Assembly (NCBI GenBank): GCA_002118135.1
Contig: BDIU01000135.1
Location: 62,001 to 126,000, forward strand
Source: Trebouxia sp. TZW2008
Lineage: Eukaryota > Chlorophyta > Trebouxiophyceae > Trebouxiales > Trebouxiaceae
DNA: 64,000 bases
Reading direction: 5' to 3'
The position numbers and the translations under genes are program-made. Below the pieces are notes generated by a model. It did not search any database. It was not told the origin of the DNA and was given only the letters and a program-made list of their open reading frames with translations. This document shows positions 1-12,901 of the stretch, in pieces (the first letter of the stretch is position 1; every line of letters starts with the position of its first letter).

Positions 1-2593
1 ATGCTTGAAAACCGTGGCATTGGATGTTTGGGATGATGTGTTTTTCTTCAAATTTTCAATTTGTCGCACTGCATGCATAAAGAAGCAGCGCGTTGGCAAT
101 TGACGCATGAGGCATATTGGTAGTGCCATGACAGTAGTGGCGTTGCGACAACTACCAATGAAGCATCAATCTATTGGGATGTATGGAGCTTGCACACACA
201 AAAGAGCATAAACAGAATGCAGCTCTTCCGTACGCAACTCAGAGCTCGTTGCGCAGGCGCGACAGAAATCAGGTGCATGTCAGCTGCATGCAGCTTGGGG
301 AAAACAAATGCAGGAGCCTGTACAGACAGAATAGAAGGTGGAACGAAGCCACCGAGGGCTTCTGTTTTTGAACTTAGGTTTAAGAAGAATTCATATTTAG
401 CTTGTCCAGTGGGCGTTGCGAGAGGGGGGGACGGGGGTAGCGAGGGGTTTGTGTGCTGCCCTGTGTCCGCGCTGCTTTTTCCCATCCACAGCGAAGACGA
501 CGTTATATTTGGAGTCGAGATCGTGCCAGTTGTTGCTCGGGACCTCCGTGTGCTGTTACAACAAAGGATACACTTGACAGCTTTTGAGGGGTCCGGTCAG
601 GAACAGGGTGCCAGACGTTCTCGCGTTTGGCGGACAGAAGGCAAGCGGTCGAACACTTTCATCTTTCCACCGCTGCTGCGCCCGGGGTCTATTATGACGG
701 CCACATGTTCTGAAGCCTCGGATAGGAGACACACACGGGCAGAGATAAACGCCGCGCGGCTCCGCATGTGTGTACAAATCACAAATCCTCAAGCTTACGT
801 TTGCGAAAACAGCTACACGTTGTGGAAGGAAGGTCCGGCGTTGTATCTTTTCTTCTCAGGCGAGACTTACGTTGTGAAGGCCAGTGGCATAAAATAAAGC
901 ATACAGCCGCGGGACTAGCATATCTTGTCTGAAAGTCACGCCGTGACCAGATGTTTGCTCAAGTTGCTCCGAAAAACTTCTGCAGCAAGTGTTTGAGCGA
1001 GAAGGCGTGTATAGGTATGTTCAACTCAAGCCTCATGCAAAAGACTGAATTGCGACTGCCATCTGGCATTCTTCTCAACTAAACTCTGCTCACATCAATT
1101 TGGCAACACCTTGGGATCAAGCCGCTATGCTGCGGTCTGATATTGGAGCTTATTGATGTCCTGCATTCGTGATGGGAGTCCTCATTCAGCGTGGTTGCAA
1201 CATGTACCAAGGATATAGGCAATCTTGCTGTAGAGATCGCCTGCACTGAAAAACACAAGGTATTTTGAAGCAACAGCTGCAACATCTTCAGCTTGCTTGA
1301 CAGGCATGTCAATCGATTGACATGAACATCCATCAGGTATGGCGGTAGATTGCCCTCCTTTGACATGTGCTTCACATGTGTTTGAATCACCATGCAAGAA
1401 TGACTCGGTCTGTAGAGAGGTAGACCGCTTTATACTCTATTTGTGGAGCTTTATCATTGACTTACCTATGCTGTTTAGCGCCCTGGGAACATCTGCTGGT
1501 CTGCAGGCAATTAAGCTCAAGAACACAGATGAACAGTGTTGTCTGTCACATTTTGTTGGTGCATATGTCAATCATGCAATCTTGTCACACATAGGGACAG
1601 GCACGCTGGTGAATCCAAGAACGTCACTTGATCCCCTGCTGGTGATGATTGGAAGAATACTCTTGCAATCAGGATGCATGACCTGATACTAGCTGGCCAT
1701 ACACATGTACTTGCTATGCGTTGACAGCAGTGCTCAGATGGGCTGCTCCCGTCTAGGATCAACATGAAGAGCCAGCAAGTGCTAGTATGTGCAAAACAGG
1801 AGTGCTTGCAAGCGTGCATCCATTTTGTGACAGGAAGACCAAGCAGGGTGAAATTGCTTATCACTGAACTATGCCATTGTAACCAATTTTTGCTGAAAGC
1901 GTCATTGGCAACGCAAGTAATCAGCTGTTCGAAATCTTGAAATGTCTGCATGTCTGCAGCCTTTCTTTGTAGCATAAATGCAGACATATTCAAGCAAAGT
2001 TGCTGCAGATTCCATTCTATGGTGATGAAGTGCACATATGTGTTCTGCATATTATGTGAACACAGATGTATTTTACACTATCTACTAAAAGGCGCAAGAT
2101 AATACCAAGATAGCATGTCATGCTTGCGATCAAGGAAGCAGACACTACTACTATTTGCTGGAGAAGTATTGGAGCATGCTCGGCTTCATCAAGGTAGGTC
2201 GGTTATCAAAAAGTCATTGGATGAAGCTCTTGTGAACAGTGCTCCGCTTGATTGACAGGTCAGACAAAATTGTGCCAGCCTGCGAGCTGTCGAGAATCGA
2301 TGACAGGAAATTGGCTCTACAACATTGATCCTAGGGTCAGCTGACCCTCCCAGCAGGGAGGGGTCTGGCCTTTTAGACAAGTGTGTCTGTGCTGAGGACT
2401 CGTTCAAGCCCATCAACGGCATCGGATGAAATTGCTGCAGCGATGCACTGGCCAATTCCGTATCCTGTTGCGAAATGATCATGACGGTCTTGCTAGCTAT
2501 TGCTTTGGCTGAACCGTTTTCGGCTTGTGCTGACTGACTGTCTTTGGATGATAAGGACAGTCAGTCGCCGTGCTTGCTGCCCTGCTGTCTGAA
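1..2593. other. Left-edge region without a supported gene
   Basis: I see no gene here that I can support. A 235-codon open frame at 190-897 (+) and shorter ones on the minus strand overlap one another. None has a recognisable motif or a clear splice pattern, and part of the openness (about 420-780) reflects local GC richness. The part next to 2594 is the presumed promoter and 5' leader of the SET gene: the frame of its first exon is closed by TAA at 2552-2554, so either translation starts at 2594 or an upstream exon is spliced in after that stop. Confidence 0.5.
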
Positions 2594-5500
2594 ATGGCCG
2601 TCCCCGTCGCCGCAACATCAGATTCGCCATTCCAAGGCGTTACTCGTATCGATCGCAACACTGTGCAACGGAGACCGATGTCTGGAAAGCTGGTCAAGAC
2701 CCAAAAAGCGCTCAACAGTGCACCGGTCAACTGCAGCTGCAGACCATCTAGCCAAGGTGGAGACAGCTGTGCCGGCACATGTCAGAATAGATTGCGGCAT
2801 GTCGAATGTATCCAGGTCTTCTGTCCCTGTGGGCAAGATTGCCAAAACAGAGTGCTACAACAAGCTGCTTATGCAAAGACACAGTAAGTCAGCAGCTGAG
2901 TCACGCATCTTCAGTAATACTCTTTGATACATTGCACTGCACATTCACAGCTCATTTGATGCGGGAGCCAAGGGCCGGGGACTCAAAGCAGCTGAAGACA
3001 TCTCTGCTGGCCAGCTTGTCAACGAGTACATAGGTATGTTCACCAATCAACAAATCCAAAGCACCATTGGCATATGCATCAGAAGAGACAAAGTCCCTGT
3101 TGGGCGCTTCAGCAATTCAATCAGAGCTTAAATCCTTGTGAAATTTGCTGTAGAAAGCACAGCAGCTTTGACTAGCTCTATGATGCCTGACCTGGGCTCA
3201 TTGCACTTTGTGGCTGTTTAGAGGCAGATGTCAGAAACTGCATTGAGGTTCGCAACAGCGCAAATGCGTCACTCCAAGCTCACTACTGTGATTAACAGTT
3301 GCACTCTGCTCCTAATGACTGATTTGCCACAGTGCAAAATACCTGATACCCTACAATGCCAATTGCAGGCGAAGTCATCACTGTTGAGGAAGCTGCCAAG
3401 CGATGTGCACAGTATGAGCGGGAGCAGATGCAGCATATGTACCTTTTCCAAACAAGGTTTGCTTACCATACCTTCAAGCTCAAACGCTTTGGCAAACCCT
3501 CCTCAGACCTGGCAAAATACAGTTGCATTCAAATCGTACATCAGGGAAACCATGCAAAAGTATACAGACATTGACAACGCAAGCATCAGAACCCAACTCG
3601 TTTCGTGTGTGCAGGAACGGCTATTTGATTGATGCAACGAAGAAGGGCAACGAGGCAAGATTCATCAACCACTCATGTGATCCCAACTGTCAAGCAGAGT
3701 ATTGGACGGTGGAGGGACAAGAGCGTGTTGGTATCTTTGCCACCAAGGGCATTCTAACAGGCCAGGAGATCACATATGACTATCATTCCATTTGTGCAGA
3801 TGAGCCTATTGTCAAGTGAGTCATCCCACATTACAGGCATGCGCTGTATGCTTGAGATGTTGAACATGTGTATTACAGTTTCATGCAAGCCTTCTTATGC
3901 AGTACGTTTCATTCACATCTGCGATGAGTGATTTGATGATTGGCTGTACGCTATTGTGCATGTGCAAGTGAATGCATCAGTCTGGCAGTGCATTTGACAG
4001 CATGACTGATTGATGTGTATATGCAGGTGTCTGTGTGGAAGTACATGCTGCCGAGGTTTTCTGGATGCTCCCACACCAAAGCAGAGCAGGGGCATGAAGC
4101 GACCTTTTGCAGTCATGATGGGTGAAGAATTCCTGGTAAGTCTGCGTAAGCTTGACGTCCTCTGGCTGCCAAACATTCTACATGTATAGGCGCATCAAGG
4201 GACTAATTTGGATTCATAGAAGAGGTACCTGTTGCAAAACACACCAGACATGCAGGAGCTCATTGATCACACGAGGCTGAGCATTGACCTGCTTCAGCTT
4301 GTATACGTCTGCTGCTGGCTCTCAAGTGCTGTCTGATGAAGGCAAATTTTGAGGCACTGGTATTTGTGTACAGAGTGCACACAAAGTGAGCGCTGACTAT
4401 TTGTCATGCAGGATGACACCACCCCTGACGCCACATCCCAGGCTTCTCAAGACCAGCTGCCGACAGCCTCAACAGAGTCTGCCAGCTCAGCTCACGCTCA
4501 GCCTGCTGTGACTCATCCAAAGTCCCTCAACGCACGCAAAGCACTGGCTGGTTCACGTCAGCAACCCCGCAAAGCCAAGGAAAGTGGACGCAACACAGCC
4601 AAAGATGCTGCTGCTCGTGAATCTCCTTGCATTATGGGCAGCAAGGACGCAGCTCAACATAAGGAGCCATCAAAGTCAGCTGAGCGCCATGACAGCAGGG
4701 CTGCTGGACACAGCAAACGTGCTGGCAGGGCAAGGTCAGGGGTTCAAGCCCTGCAGCTGGCTTGGAGCAATGTCGCTCCCAGAACAGCATATGACAGGTT
4801 TGCAAAAGCAGAGAGGACTCATAGCTGGGGCTATTCTCTGAGCCCTGGTGCTGATATGCCCTTGGGGAACAGACCAAGGCAAAGCTCAAGAATGTTGCAA
4901 AGGCAGGCTTCCGTGGAAGCTGAGAATGCAGGCAGATTGTCTGCAGCAGCTTTGACTGAAGTAAGAGCAGCAGAGTCAGAAACTGCTGCAGCAGCAACAG
5001 AAGCTGCTGTGAGCAGACAGGAACCCGCTGGAAGCCAGACAGCGGATGTGGCTGCTAAGTTGCAGGCAGCAGCAGCTGCCAAGGACAGTCAGACAGCACC
5101 TCAAGTCCAAAATCCAGGCAAAGCATGCGCTGCGCCTAATCACTTGATAGGTGCACAGCCACAAGCTCGACAGCAGTCAGCAACAGTAAGGCAAGGTAAA
5201 AGTGGGACTGCTGAGCAAAGCAGGCTGCCAGCTCAGCTTGCAAACGGCCAGCCTGCCACAGCTGCGGCCATGGCTTCCGCGGACAAGGCTCAAGCTTTGG
5301 ATCTTGCCTCAGACATGCAGCAGCAGGCCGCATTGCCAGCAGAGCTGTGCAGTAAGCCTAACCACTCAGCAGGCATAGCACGCAGTCAGCAGCCAACGCA
5401 ACAGGCGGCAGGCATGCACAGCGGGCACAGCGTCCGTAGCAGCAGCGGTGGCCGCCAACACATTGCTGGCTTCTATCAAGACCTCCGGCAGTTGCTAGCA

Positions 5501-8500
5501 AACCTGGACCCAGCAGCAGCAAAGCTACCAGCACCCCCAGCAGCTTCTTCTCAGCGTCAAAAGATGTTTGCTGATGTAGCAGCAGCAGCTCAGCTTCAAA
5601 AGCAGGTGGCTGATGTGGTTGGGATGGATTTGTCTCTGCAGAAGTGTTCTGCCTTGGCAGAACTGGCAACTTCTCCCAACTTCAGGGGCAAGGGCTGTGC
5701 CAGCACTGCCCTGCAGTCTGATCAGCCAGCTGCTCAGCAGATTCCGTCAGCTGCTCCACAGCTGCAGTCAGTCCTCCTGGATGTCGCAACACGTCTGACA
5801 AATCCAAAAGAGCAAGCTCGGCGCGTGAGTGCAGCTGAGCACCAAACAGCTACAGCTCTTGAGCAAGCTCTGATTGAAAATCACTGCAGTCCTCCTCAGG
5901 AGCAGGCAGAGGCAGATCAAACAGGGGTTACACACCAGCATGCTGGTCCTGCTATGCTTTCAAGCTTGTGTCAGCCACAGTTGCCTCCATCTCACCAGGC
6001 AGGTGAAAGCAAGCATGCTGCTGTTCAGCAGCAGCAAGCACAGCAGGGCACCAGGCACCTCAGCATGCGTGCTAGGCTGGCTCAAGCAAGGGACACATCT
6101 CCAAAGCATGCACAGCATGCTGCTGCGCATCAACCGCATTCAAATCCCAGGCAAAGGCGGGAAGTTCTTGAAGCAAGCCTTGCTGCAAGCTCAGGCCCCT
6201 TGCCAGAGGCTGGCAAGACCAGCTTGGCTGACCCCAGTTCTGCCAGCGCCACAGCTGCGGCAAGACCTCAGTCCAAATCTCTTGAAGCAGCTGCCACGTG
6301 CGCTGCGCCATCAGCAGCGATGCCAGTTGCGCACAGTGATGCCTCGTCTGCTGCATGTCAACAACATAGCAGAGCTGCTGTGTCAGACTCGCAGGCTACA
6401 AATAGGCAGGATCCCGCAGCAGCAGACAGTATGGTTCCTGCAGCTGCCACAGCTGTGGACACACCCAGCGCGGCCACTGCTGCTGCTGCTTCTACTTCTG
6501 CTTTGCTTCAGCCAGCTCGGGAGAATCTCAGTCCAGTTGGACTGCGCCATAGTACTGCAGAGCAAGCCAGTGCAATTCAAACCTCTCCAAAGCATGGCCC
6601 CAGACCAGTGTCTGGGTCAAGCAAGGAAGCTAGGCGGCAGCTGCAGGACAGGTGTGCAGCTACAGTCATGCCACCTCCGCCAGCCAGATTATCTAAAGTA
6701 GCTGCAAAGGTGAGGTCTGGTCCAATGGATTATATCATGATTACGTACAATTCTCGAACATGACTTTGATTGTAAATTAATTGTATAGTCATCATGGCTT
6801 TGCTAGAGCCAGCTCGCTAAGCTTGTCAAAATCACACCGCGGCAATGAAAATAGGGCAGATTCAAGAGCTGCAGTGAAACAGATTGATGGGAATACGTTG
6901 TTTGCAGTTGCTCATTGACATTCATAAGCCTAAAAGGCCAAGCCACAACTTCTGTTGCTACATATTAGTAGCACATGCATTTGCTGCTTAGAACAACAGC
7001 GCTAAGTACATGTGTGAGTACAGTTCGAAAGTAGATGTGCTAAGTCAAGCTTCATCTGCATGTGACACTCTTCCTCTTGTTGCAGGTGTCAGGGCTATCT
7101 CAGCACATGCCTGCCCCTCAGCCTGTCAGCACAGACATGCCTCCACCTCCACCCAGGCCGAACTTGGCCCTCCGTCCCCCCACCCTGGCCCCCAACCCTG
7201 TCGCCCTCCCCACCCCTATCACTGACCCCACCCTTATATCCACCACCACTGTAACCCCCATCCTCGTCCCTAAGGCCACCGCCAGCACCAAAGCCAGCAC
7301 CAGCCCTTCATCAGACATAAGCATTGGTGATGATGTTGACGTCGACGTGGATATTGAGGACACGTCACCACAGGGTGATGCCAAGACTGCTGCTTGGGTT
7401 GAGCAGCAGCTGCGGTGTCCAGAGCCGTTTCTAACAGCAGCTGAGCTCAGGTCAGAGGGGCATTCTAACAAACTCTTGCTGAGTCAATGTTCTAAGTCTG
7501 TTGACCAAGTATTATAACCTGAGCCTTTCTGTTCAGCTCAGGACATAACTGAGCATTGACCATAACAGTGTACACATGCTAGCTTTTGCATGATGATGTT
7601 GGGCAGGCAACACCTCTTGAGCCTTGCTTTTCAGCAGCTGAGCTAATGTTAGTAACTGTTTTGTGTCAAAGCATTGCACAGATCTATGCTGAGCTTGTGC
7701 ATGGAGATCAATGGTCAAGCAACACCACTTCAGCCTTTTCTTTTGGCAGCTGAGCGCATGTCAGGCATGTGTACTCATCACGACCTGGCACACATGCGTC
7801 CTGAGCTTGTGCATGAGAATGTTGGCCAAGCAACAATATCTAAGCCTTTTCTTACAGCAGCTGAGCTCAAGTCAACATTTTTGTTCCTCCACAAATGGCA
7901 ACCATGCATGTTCATCTTATGCGTGAAGGGTGATCACTAAGCAGCATCAAGTGAGCTTTCACTTTCAGTACCTGGGCTTGAGTCAGTGATGCTTTTGAGA
8001 TCTCTGCAATATCGTCATCATGACTAGAACTTTGCAGGAAGAGGCAAGCTAAAGCTCAAGCAAGGGCTGCAGCAGCCGCTGAAGCAACTGCTCAGCCTCA
8101 GGCACCTCCCAATTCAGCTGCAGCACCTTCGCTTTCAGCTTCAGCATCGTTGCCTCCAACACTGGTGCCTTCCAGGTCAGCTGCAGCACCTTCGCTCTCA
8201 GCTTCAGCATCTTTACGTCCAATGTTGGCGCCTTCCAGGTCAGCTGCAGCACCTTCTGATGCAGCTGCCAGACTGTCTCACACAGCTGTACCTCTGTCTG
8301 TGTTGGCTGCTGCACCTTACACCTCGTACGGAATGCCCTCTGGCACAGCACTCTCCAACTCAGCTCCTCATGCAGTCTCTCATCCAATGGCACCAGCAGC
8401 TACAGCGAGTGCACCACCACCTAAGCCAGCTACAGCATCTTCACCTGGGGTTGTTACAGACCAAAGCAAGCATAGCAGGGTGGTCAGCACCAAGCCCCCA

Positions 8501-11087
8501 CTGCATCCCTCCAAGAGGCTAAGGGTCGATAACGCTCAGGGCGCTCCCAGGCTCAGCCCTACCTTGGACAGGGCAGTCTCTGCTGCTCAGGGCTCTGCCA
8601 GGATTGGCCCTGCCCTGGATAGAGCAGTCCCCAAACACTCTGGACGGGGTGTTGCTGGTGCTCAGGGGCTTATCAGGCAAAGCCCTGAGGGCTCTCTCAG
8701 GCGAAGCCCTGAAGGCTCTTCCAGACTCAGCCCTGTTCTGGATAGCAAAGGGCCAGATGCTGACCCAAGGGCAACTTCTGAGCCCCTGGACCCAACCAGG
8801 CAACGCCCAGACCTAGCCCACCTGCCTACAGAACAGGCCAACCCTGAGACAAGCACAACTGATGGTCATGATGCTGGTGCAATGCAACGCCCTGAGGGGC
8901 AAGACACACAACATCCTTTTGATCTGTCCAAGAAGCAGCCGCTTAGAGTCTCTGCAAATGAGCCCATACCAGCTGGCATCGCTTCTGAGGACATGAACAG
9001 TAGCCGTGTTGCAAATGAGCCCATGCCCGCCAGCATGACTTCGCTTGGATTGGGCAATAGTCAGGCTGCAGATGAACCCATGGCAGTTAGCACGACTGGG
9101 CTTCGGTTGGGCGAGAAGCGGGACGCTAGCAGCAGCCTACTTTTGTTGGGCTGTGAAGCAGGTGAGCTGCTGCAGATCTCAACCAGGAAAGGCCTTGATG
9201 TGTTGCAGAGAAGCTGGCCTTGAAACCTCAAGAAAAGTTTGCATTCTGTAGAGGGGACTGACGTCGCTCAAGACAACTCAGAGAACCATTGCTTGATAGT
9301 TCATCATGGTGTTGATCACATTTCTGAAGCTTTCAGTACAGCGCTGCTGTCTGCGCTGTCAACGTGGGTCAAGTGAGTCGTTTCATTCGCATGAAGGTTT
9401 CATGACAAGTTGCAGCAAAGTTCAGGGAATTGCAAGCCATGGTCAAGATTTTATTTCTTGCAGGGCCCTTAACCAAGCCACTAGGTCACCTTGAGGGCAT
9501 TCATCCAGTCTTTCAAACAGCTGGGATGGGGCAGCCAGACCAACTTTGGGGCTCGAAAACAGCGACTGCAATCGCTTTTTGCACCTCAGCTTCAGATGTG
9601 CTACTGCCAGCGACTGGCGACCCAGCGCCGTTGGTGCATGAGGAGTCCCCAAGGCAGCAACAGGTAAAATTCTGCGCTTCATTGTTTGGCACTGTAATGG
9701 GGGTACTTCCTGTACATCTGTGTCATGGCATGTGTGCATTGTCTGCACATTCACAAATACCCTTCTTCTGGCTTCATGCGTGGTGCAAAGAGGGTTTCAG
9801 GGTCTAGGGTTTAAAGGTCTAACCACAAAGTGGGGCATGGCAAAGTGGGTACAATGCTTCTGTCTAGATGGCAATAGAACTGTGCCTTGACCTGTAGTCT
9901 GTCCTGTTCTCTCACAAGAGTTGCTGCTCTCCCAGCTAGAACTTCTGCCGGTGCAGTTTGTTGCAAGGCGCACAGCTCTTGCGTGGCAATGTGCATACAT
10001 ATCTGCATGGGGTGTGCCCGCTGCTTGCTGTCAACTACCTGGGACTAGTCAACATGCTGCTGCACGCCCAGTTCTTTGCATGCACCCATGCACTTGACAG
10101 TCGTGATCATGCAAATGCAGCAGGCTCATGTTAGTAGCCTGTGCTGAGACAAGCAACTACGGATGCGAGCGCCCAGACTCCCTTTGCTACAACCATCTAG
10201 CACCTGCATGTGCTCATGCATTTGAGAACTCATGCAATGGCAGCAGCCTCGCAATACTGGTGTTTGCAGGGTCACGCAATTGCAGATATTGGCACCCAGA
10301 CTCCAATGCTACAGCCATCTGGCACTTGCATAGGCCCAAGCACTTGACAGATCATGCAATGGCACCAGGCTCACAGTCCTGGTGTACGCAGGGTTAAGCA
10401 ACTGCAGATGTGAAGCTCAGATTCCTACTACTACAGTCATCTGGCATTTGCATGTAATCCAGCGCTTGGCACATCATGGTTTGACAGCACCTGCAATGGC
10501 AGCAGCCTTCACAATACGGGTGTACGCAGGGTCGAGCAACTGCAGATGTTGGCACTCAGACTCCCATTGCTACAGTCATCTGGCACTCTCCTCACCTATC
10601 ATGGCATGTGGCTACTCAGGCCCAATACTACAGCGAGTCGAGTCTGGATGAAAGCCCCACGTCCCAGCAGCACGAGCAACATGAGTTGAGTTTTGATGAA
10701 AGTCCCAGTCATCCCACTGCACAGCGGTGTGAGCAGCCACAGTTTGGCACTAGGTTGGGGCATCACTCAGCAGCTGCAAGGGTTAGGCAACTCACAAATG
10801 GGGTTCATCAGTTGCGGCATAGTGTGTCCAGTCCCTCAACAGCTCAGCAATTTCTGCCAGCATATGCAACTGGCAATCTCACCAAAGACCAATTGCCCGC
10901 TGCAAGTCTGCAAGAATGGGTCCCGATGCAGTTTATAGGCTCAGAATTGGGTCGTGAGCAGTTGTCAAGTGACTGTGTAGTCCCGTTTCAGCCGCAGCAA
11001 ACAGCATTGCCCATCGTTCCACAGCTGCCACAGCGTAATTTGCGACACTGGAAGACTATACCAGATGGCTGTCCCAGTCAGCCATGA
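2594..11087 (+). CDS. SET-domain histone-lysine N-methyltransferase (AWS-SET-postSET, SETD2/ASH1 type)
   Basis: Likely a nuclear enzyme that transfers methyl groups from S-adenosylmethionine to histone H3 lysine, probably H3K36 as in the SETD2/ASHH family. Exon model: 2594-2883, 2951-3033, 3369-3456, 3615-3815, 4027-4135, 4220-4300, 4412-6709, 7086-7450, 8038-9161, 9464-9663, 10620-11087; all phases agree, giving about 1768 residues. A Cys-rich AWS domain (around residues 50-95, CSCRP...CPCGQDCQNR) is followed by SET with RFINHSCDPNC and GQEITYDY, then post-SET CLCGSTCC. The remaining roughly 1,450 residues are Ala/Gln/Ser/Pro-rich and look disordered; I see no WW or SRI domain. The start is the first ATG after an in-frame stop. 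SET and post-SET exons are certain; exons 9-10 rest on phase and splice sites. A TGTAA lies at 11192-11196. Introns 8 and 10 hold exon-edge repeat arrays. Confidence 0.88.
7518..7880 (+). repeat. Decayed tail copies of SET-gene exon 8 in intron 8
   Basis: The end of exon 8 and its donor (about 7419-7456, core CAGCTGAGCTCAGGTCAG) recur as four degraded copies near 7519, 7617, 7729 and 7839, spaced about 100-115 bases. All lie downstream of the intact exon. Splicing exon 8 at 7450 to exon 9 at 8038 keeps phase 2, so the first copy is the functional one. The copies have lost consensus donors or the frame. Confidence 0.75.
10020..10605 (+). repeat. Decayed head copies of SET-gene exon 11 (about 125-base tandem repeat)
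   Basis: Four, perhaps five, units with intervals of about 125, 122 and 139 bases. Shared cores are near 10141, 10266, 10388 and 10527 (AGCAACTGCAGATG...CATCTGGCA). Each unit also carries an echo of the acceptor and start of the last exon (CAATACT near 10251 and 10504 against 10623 in the exon). The intact copy is the 3'-most and runs into the exon at 10620. Confidence 0.7.
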
Positions 11088-12270
11088 CCAGACGCTGCTG
11101 AAGTTTTCAACCAATTCTCTTACTTGGGGGACTTGTCTGTGGATGATTTTGAGGTTACAGTTGTCACTATGATGCTTTCTGCGAAGTTCTGTGTAAAGCA
11201 TGCAAGACTTAGCAGCTGTTCAGCAGAGGGGACAAATTTTCCAGTAAACATTTCTGGTTGTCAGTCTAGTTATACTATACAACTGTAGCAGGGATGTGTC
11301 AAAACATGTACATCAAGACAAGAGAGTTTGCAGTGAAGGTCACAATCGCTCATTATGGCTTGTGAACCATATGGTGAACCATATTGTGAACCATGCATGC
11401 ATATCGCATGCATCATATGAGCTGTAGTTGGCAAACACTTAATTGCACTACCATCGTCACTTCTGTATCGATCACACAGTCATGAGACTGTGTCATGTAT
11501 ATGAATCAATCAGAGTCATTCATGGCAAATAGCGTTGCTAAGCCCATGCCCTTGAAAACAGAATATTGGGCGAACACCTCGACACGTACAGCCTGTGAAA
11601 ATGGCATTTTCAGAGTAACGTGTTTGAACGCTCAAGCTTGTCACTTGCACATGTTTTAATCAGCCTGTTGTTTTGCAAGATGCACTGTCTCCCAATCCTG
11701 AGCACTGTGTCATGCCAGGACAGGCATCACGATGCACCATCCGCTGAAACCTTTGAGTCATGCATACGTAAATGTAATGCATGGGTGCATGCTTACATGC
11801 AAATAGATGTATGCACACGCATGGCAGAAGCGCACTCATCCGGCTGTTAGTAGCTGTTGTAGCCACAAATTGCAACATCCACTTGTTCGCGCAAAATATG
11901 CCAAGTGTGATTTGAATGGTCAAGTAGCTGAATGTAGGCTACTTGGGACTTGAGGCCACTCCACTATCAAATCAACATCAATGCAATAGCGTGTAAACTT
12001 TTTGGAAGGCAATCTGTAGCAGAGCTCCCTTTTACACGTGCATGATCACAAGGCAGTACAGACTATCAGACTCAGTATAGTTTGGTGCTTGATGATTGAT
12101 CAAGAGTTTGCAACAATCGTGGTATTGCAACAATCGCTGTATTGCAACCTGTGACCAACACAACTTGAAGCTGCTTAAATGCCAAGAAAAGCCTGCAGGT
12201 CTGTAAAGATGTCGATACTAAGGACAAAAGCGCAGTAGACTTCTGCGGCTTGCGAAACAGCTTGGTCCAG
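11088..12270. other. Intergenic region between the SET gene and the B-lectin gene
   Basis: The region holds the 3' ends of two convergent genes. It contains TGTAA at 11192-11196, a green-algal type polyadenylation signal about 105 bases after the SET stop. Around 11365-11395 there is a short threefold repeat of GTGAACCAT, with many GCATGC/ATGCAT words. I see no gene. Confidence 0.6.
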
Positions 12271-12807
12271 CTAAAAACCGACAATGGTGTTATACCCTTG
12301 GAACCCTGGTGGTTGGTTAGTGCGTGGGTTTGTGGTTGCGGAATAGCGCGCTACTGCAATGTTTCCGGTGTCCTGGTTGGATGAAACCTGGTTGTGAAAG
12401 ATGGTCAGTTCAAATGGCTGGTCTGCCAAAATACCGGTGGCAACATTAGAGCCGTACAGACGCGCACCGTTCCGATTGTACACGGCAAACACGCCATCAG
12501 CTTGTTGAACGGCATAGTTGGGTGTCGCAGCTGCGTAGTTCCCGTTTATGGCCCAGATCACATAGTGACTGTATGTCTTGCAGTTGAACAGGCCCAGGAA
12601 TCCACATATGATACGATGCTCGTCATACAGAACCAGATTGCCGTCTGGTTGCATGTCGAGGTGCAATATCCCGTCCCTGGAGACCAACCTGTCTCCCGAA
12701 TTGAGACGCTGTCCTTGTTGCAGCACATCAAAGTAATCCGTTGCTTGGCTGACACCGGCTCCGCAGGCCAACAGAAAGAAGAAAAAGAGCACTGTAGCTT
12801 CACGCAT
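12271..12807 (-). CDS. Small secreted bulb-type (B-lectin) mannose-binding lectin-like protein
   Basis: Single-exon gene of 178 residues. The N-terminus (about residues 1-22, ATVLFFFFLLACGAGVSQA) is a clear signal peptide, so the product is secreted or lumenal. The rest is one B-lectin domain of the monocot mannose-binding type: after the QQGQRLNSGDRLVS opening comes a full QxDxNxVxY sugar-binding motif, QPDGNLVLYD, and then a degenerate one, QADGVFAVYN. A Cys pair flanks the insert after the first motif. This family binds mannose-type glycans, so a role in cell-surface recognition or wall binding is possible but not shown. The gene stands alone, with a TATA-like box about 86 bases upstream of the ATG. 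Confidence in the domain is high, in the role low. Confidence 0.85.
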   Translation of the reverse strand: MREATVLFFFFLLACGAGVSQATDYFDVLQQGQRLNSGDRLVSRDGILHLDMQPDGNLVLYDEHRIICGFLGLFNCKTYSHYVIWAINGNYAAATPNYAVQQADGVFAVYNRNGARLYGSNVATGILADQPFELTIFHNQVSSNQDTGNIAVARYSATTNPRTNQPPGFQGYNTIVGF

Positions 12808-12892
12808 CTCGCTTGATCACGCAACCTGTACACTGCAGCCGCTCAACACTTGTTGACGCTACTGACCTGCTTGCTCATGTTCATGCTTTCTT

Positions 12893-12901
12893 GGATATAA
12901 A
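12893..12901 (-). promoter_or_regulatory. TATA-like box of the B-lectin gene
   Basis: On the minus strand this reads TTTATATCC, 86 bases upstream of the ATG at 12807, a reasonable distance if the leader is about 55 bases. It is a sequence match only. Confidence 0.45.

Noticed and set aside
190..897. 235-codon open frame
   Set aside because: No motif, no signal, competing frames on the other strand over the same GC-rich stretch, and no splice pattern.
5874..6701. 275-codon open frame inside the large SET-gene exon
   Set aside because: Shadow in another frame of a phase-consistent Ala/Gln-rich exon (4412-6709).
10020..10605. CRISPR array
   Set aside because: Regular spacing, but the whole unit is repeated, there are no unique spacers, and the host is a eukaryote; the units relate to the following exon.
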